Positions 5,783 through 6,998 of a stretch of 6,998 nucleotides of DNA are shown in pieces; position 1 is the first letter of the stretch, and the number at the start of each line of letters is the position of its first letter. Location: the NCBI GenBank assembly GCA_938041615.1, contig CALISV010000177.1, positions 1-6,998 of the forward strand. Reading direction: 5' to 3'. Under the pieces are notes generated by a model, which had not been told where the DNA came from, did no database searches, and saw only the letters and a list, made by a program, of their open reading frames with translations. Both the position numbers and the translations under genes were made by a program. This DNA comes from an uncultured Campylobacter sp. GTDB lineage: Bacteria; Campylobacterota; Campylobacteria; Campylobacterales; Campylobacteraceae.

Positions 5783-6626
5783 AAAAATACTTCTAACGCT
5801 CGCGATCATCGTAGTAGCAAGCGTTTTGGCGGTTTATAAGGCGCGCTGGGACGAGCAGACGCAGACGGAAAATATCAAAAAATTTCTCGACTTTCAAACG
5901 CAAATTTTAAATAAAAACATAGAAGAGGAAAAACTCTCCGCGATGACGGTTGCGACGCTACTAGCGCAAAACGAGCACGTGAAAAAATGTATGAGCCAAA
6001 ATAACCGCGAAATGTGCCTAGAGACGCTTGGCGAATTTACCAAAACGCTAAGCAAGGTGCCGATTTACGAAAACGCCAAATTTCACATCCACACGCCTGA
6101 AATGAGGAGCTTTGCTAGGAGCTGGATACCGCTATATAACGACGATCTAACGAACTTTCGCCACCTGCTAGCCGAGGCTAAAAACGGCGTAGCCGCAGGC
6201 ATAGAGGTCGGCCGTGCGGGTGTTTTTATTAGATCGGTCGCGCCGATATTTGAGGATAAAAAGATGCTGGGCAGTATCGAGGTACTGCTTGATTTTAAGC
6301 ATTTGAGTGACTTTTTCGCACAGCAAGGACTCGGGCTTTTCGTACTACTCGACGCTAGCGCCGACTCGCCGTATCAAAACAGCAGCGACGAGGGCATCAT
6401 CGACGGCTTTCATTTCGTAAATAAGAGCTACGCAAATTTAAACGTCTTGCCGATGCTAAAAGATATCAAATTTAAAAGCGGCGGATTTTATCAGACGGAT
6501 TCGCACGCCTTTACCGTCCAGCCGATGAACGACGCAAAGGGCGAGCGCGTTGGGTATTTTGTTATTTATTTTAACTCCGACTCAAAAGAGCGAAATTTAG
6601 CAAAGCTGGGCGTTTGGTTTGACTAA
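5775..6626 (+). CDS. Membrane-anchored periplasmic Cache-type sensor domain without an output domain
   Basis: The protein has 283 residues: a short cytoplasmic start (MNKK), one hydrophobic segment (about 5-20) that serves as signal anchor, a helical stretch (about 24-70), then a Cache-like ligand-binding fold. FHIHTPEMRSFARSW (103-117), FRH (128-130), GIEVGRAG (142-149) and SVAPIFED (154-161) resemble the periplasmic sensor region of dCache_3-type chemoreceptors and sensor kinases. Those proteins normally continue into a second membrane helix and a HAMP plus methyl-accepting or kinase domain. This one stops shortly after GYFVIYF (260-266), where the second helix would be expected. C72 and C81 could pair in the periplasm. 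The start is GTG at 5775, eight bases inside the HIT gene, with AGG at 5764-5766 as ribosome binding site. It could be a stand-alone sensory partner or the remnant of a longer receptor. Ligand unknown. Confidence 0.75.
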   Translation: MNKKILLTLAIIVVASVLAVYKARWDEQTQTENIKKFLDFQTQILNKNIEEEKLSAMTVATLLAQNEHVKKCMSQNNREMCLETLGEFTKTLSKVPIYENAKFHIHTPEMRSFARSWIPLYNDDLTNFRHLLAEAKNGVAAGIEVGRAGVFIRSVAPIFEDKKMLGSIEVLLDFKHLSDFFAQQGLGLFVLLDASADSPYQNSSDEGIIDGFHFVNKSYANLNVLPMLKDIKFKSGGFYQTDSHAFTVQPMNDAKGERVGYFVIYFNSDSKERNLAKLGVWFD

Positions 6627-6998
6627 TCAAGCAGGCTTTTTGAGTATGGCGAAAATTTGTAGGTAAAGACGCTGCCTTTGCCTAGTTCGCTTTTTACGCC
6701 GTACTCTACGCCGTTTTTCACGCAGATGCTTTGCACGATATTTAGCCCAAGTCCAAAGCCGCCCTGCACGCCCTCGTCTCTAACGTAGCGTTTCCAAATT
6801 TTGCTCGTGTCCTTTATACCTTCGCCCTCGTCCTCGACTACGAGCACGATTTTGCCGCTTTTTTCAAAAAGGCGTAAATTTATTATTCCTCCTTCGCGGC
6901 TGTATTTCACGGCGTTGCTTAGGTTGTTATCGATCAGTCTGCCCGCCTCTATCTTACTCATGAAAATTTGCAAATTCGGCTCGACGAAGTCGTAAATT
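6623..6998 (-). CDS. Sensor histidine kinase, C-terminal ATPase domain, 5' part cut by window edge
   Basis: The frame is open from the right edge to a TAG at 6623-6625, giving the last 124 residues of a two-component sensor kinase. The HATPase_c boxes occur in order: the N box IDNNLSNAVKYS (within 6899-6934), the G1 box VEDEGEGI (6815-6838), a WKRYVRDEG segment matching the F box (about 6770-6796), and the G2 box GGFGLGLNIV (6734-6763). The domain closes with LGKGSVFTYKF. This domain binds ATP to phosphorylate the kinase's own histidine; the H box, sensor and membrane segments lie outside the window. Internal TTG or ATG codons near 6960-6973 are not starts, because the preceding residues (IYDFVEPNL) continue a typical kinase sequence. 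Nothing follows the ATPase domain, so there is no C-terminal receiver. It converges on the Cache gene and its stop overlaps that gene's stop. Confidence 0.93.
   Translation of the reverse strand, partial: IYDFVEPNLQIFMSKIEAGRLIDNNLSNAVKYSREGGIINLRLFEKSGKIVLVVEDEGEGIKDTSKIWKRYVRDEGVQGGFGLGLNIVQSICVKNGVEYGVKSELGKGSVFTYKFSPYSKSLLD

Noticed and set aside
6801..6995. A plus-strand open frame at the right edge.
   Set aside because: It is antisense to the histidine kinase ATPase domain, which shows N, G1 and G2 boxes in order.

Overview
The window looks like a piece of a Campylobacter chromosome. The evidence is the very high frequency of the hexamer AAATTT in and between genes, A/T-rich promoters with a good -10 box and no clear -35 box, futalosine-pathway menaquinone synthesis, and a divergent mqnE / nucleotidyltransferase-like / glmS arrangement that I recall from C. 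jejuni. The fairly high GC of the coding regions suggests a species nearer the C. rectus / showae / curvus group than C. jejuni; that placement is inference.

Layout. On the minus strand, 1-807 is the N-terminal three quarters of mqnE, a radical-SAM enzyme of menaquinone synthesis, cut by the left edge. A 112-base divergent promoter region (808-919) separates it from a plus-strand pair: a GlnD-like protein (920-3376) and glmS (3379-5214), two bases apart and so probably cotranscribed. A hairpin terminator follows glmS. After a 196-base gap rich in AAATTT, a second plus-strand pair begins: a small HIT-family protein (true start ATG at 5411) and a membrane-anchored periplasmic Cache sensor domain with no output domain (5775-6626), which overlap by 8 bases. 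The Cache gene converges on the 3' end of a histidine kinase gene (minus strand, 6623 to beyond the right edge), and the two stop codons interlock.

How the genes relate. mqnE feeds respiratory quinone synthesis and glmS makes glucosamine-6-phosphate for the cell wall and glycans. The GlnD-like protein keeps the GlnD layout (nucleotidyltransferase fold, HD domain, two ACT domains), but the residues that define uridylyltransferase catalysis are replaced at the expected place, and the last metal-binding Asp of the HD domain also appears to be lost. It is therefore probably not a classical PII-uridylylating enzyme. Its coupling to glmS, a glutamine-consuming enzyme, allows the untested idea that it senses glutamine in another role. 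The orphan Cache sensor facing a histidine kinase, and the HIT protein with an altered His triad, are the other points of interest. I saw no RNA genes, mobile elements, CRISPR arrays or prophage genes.
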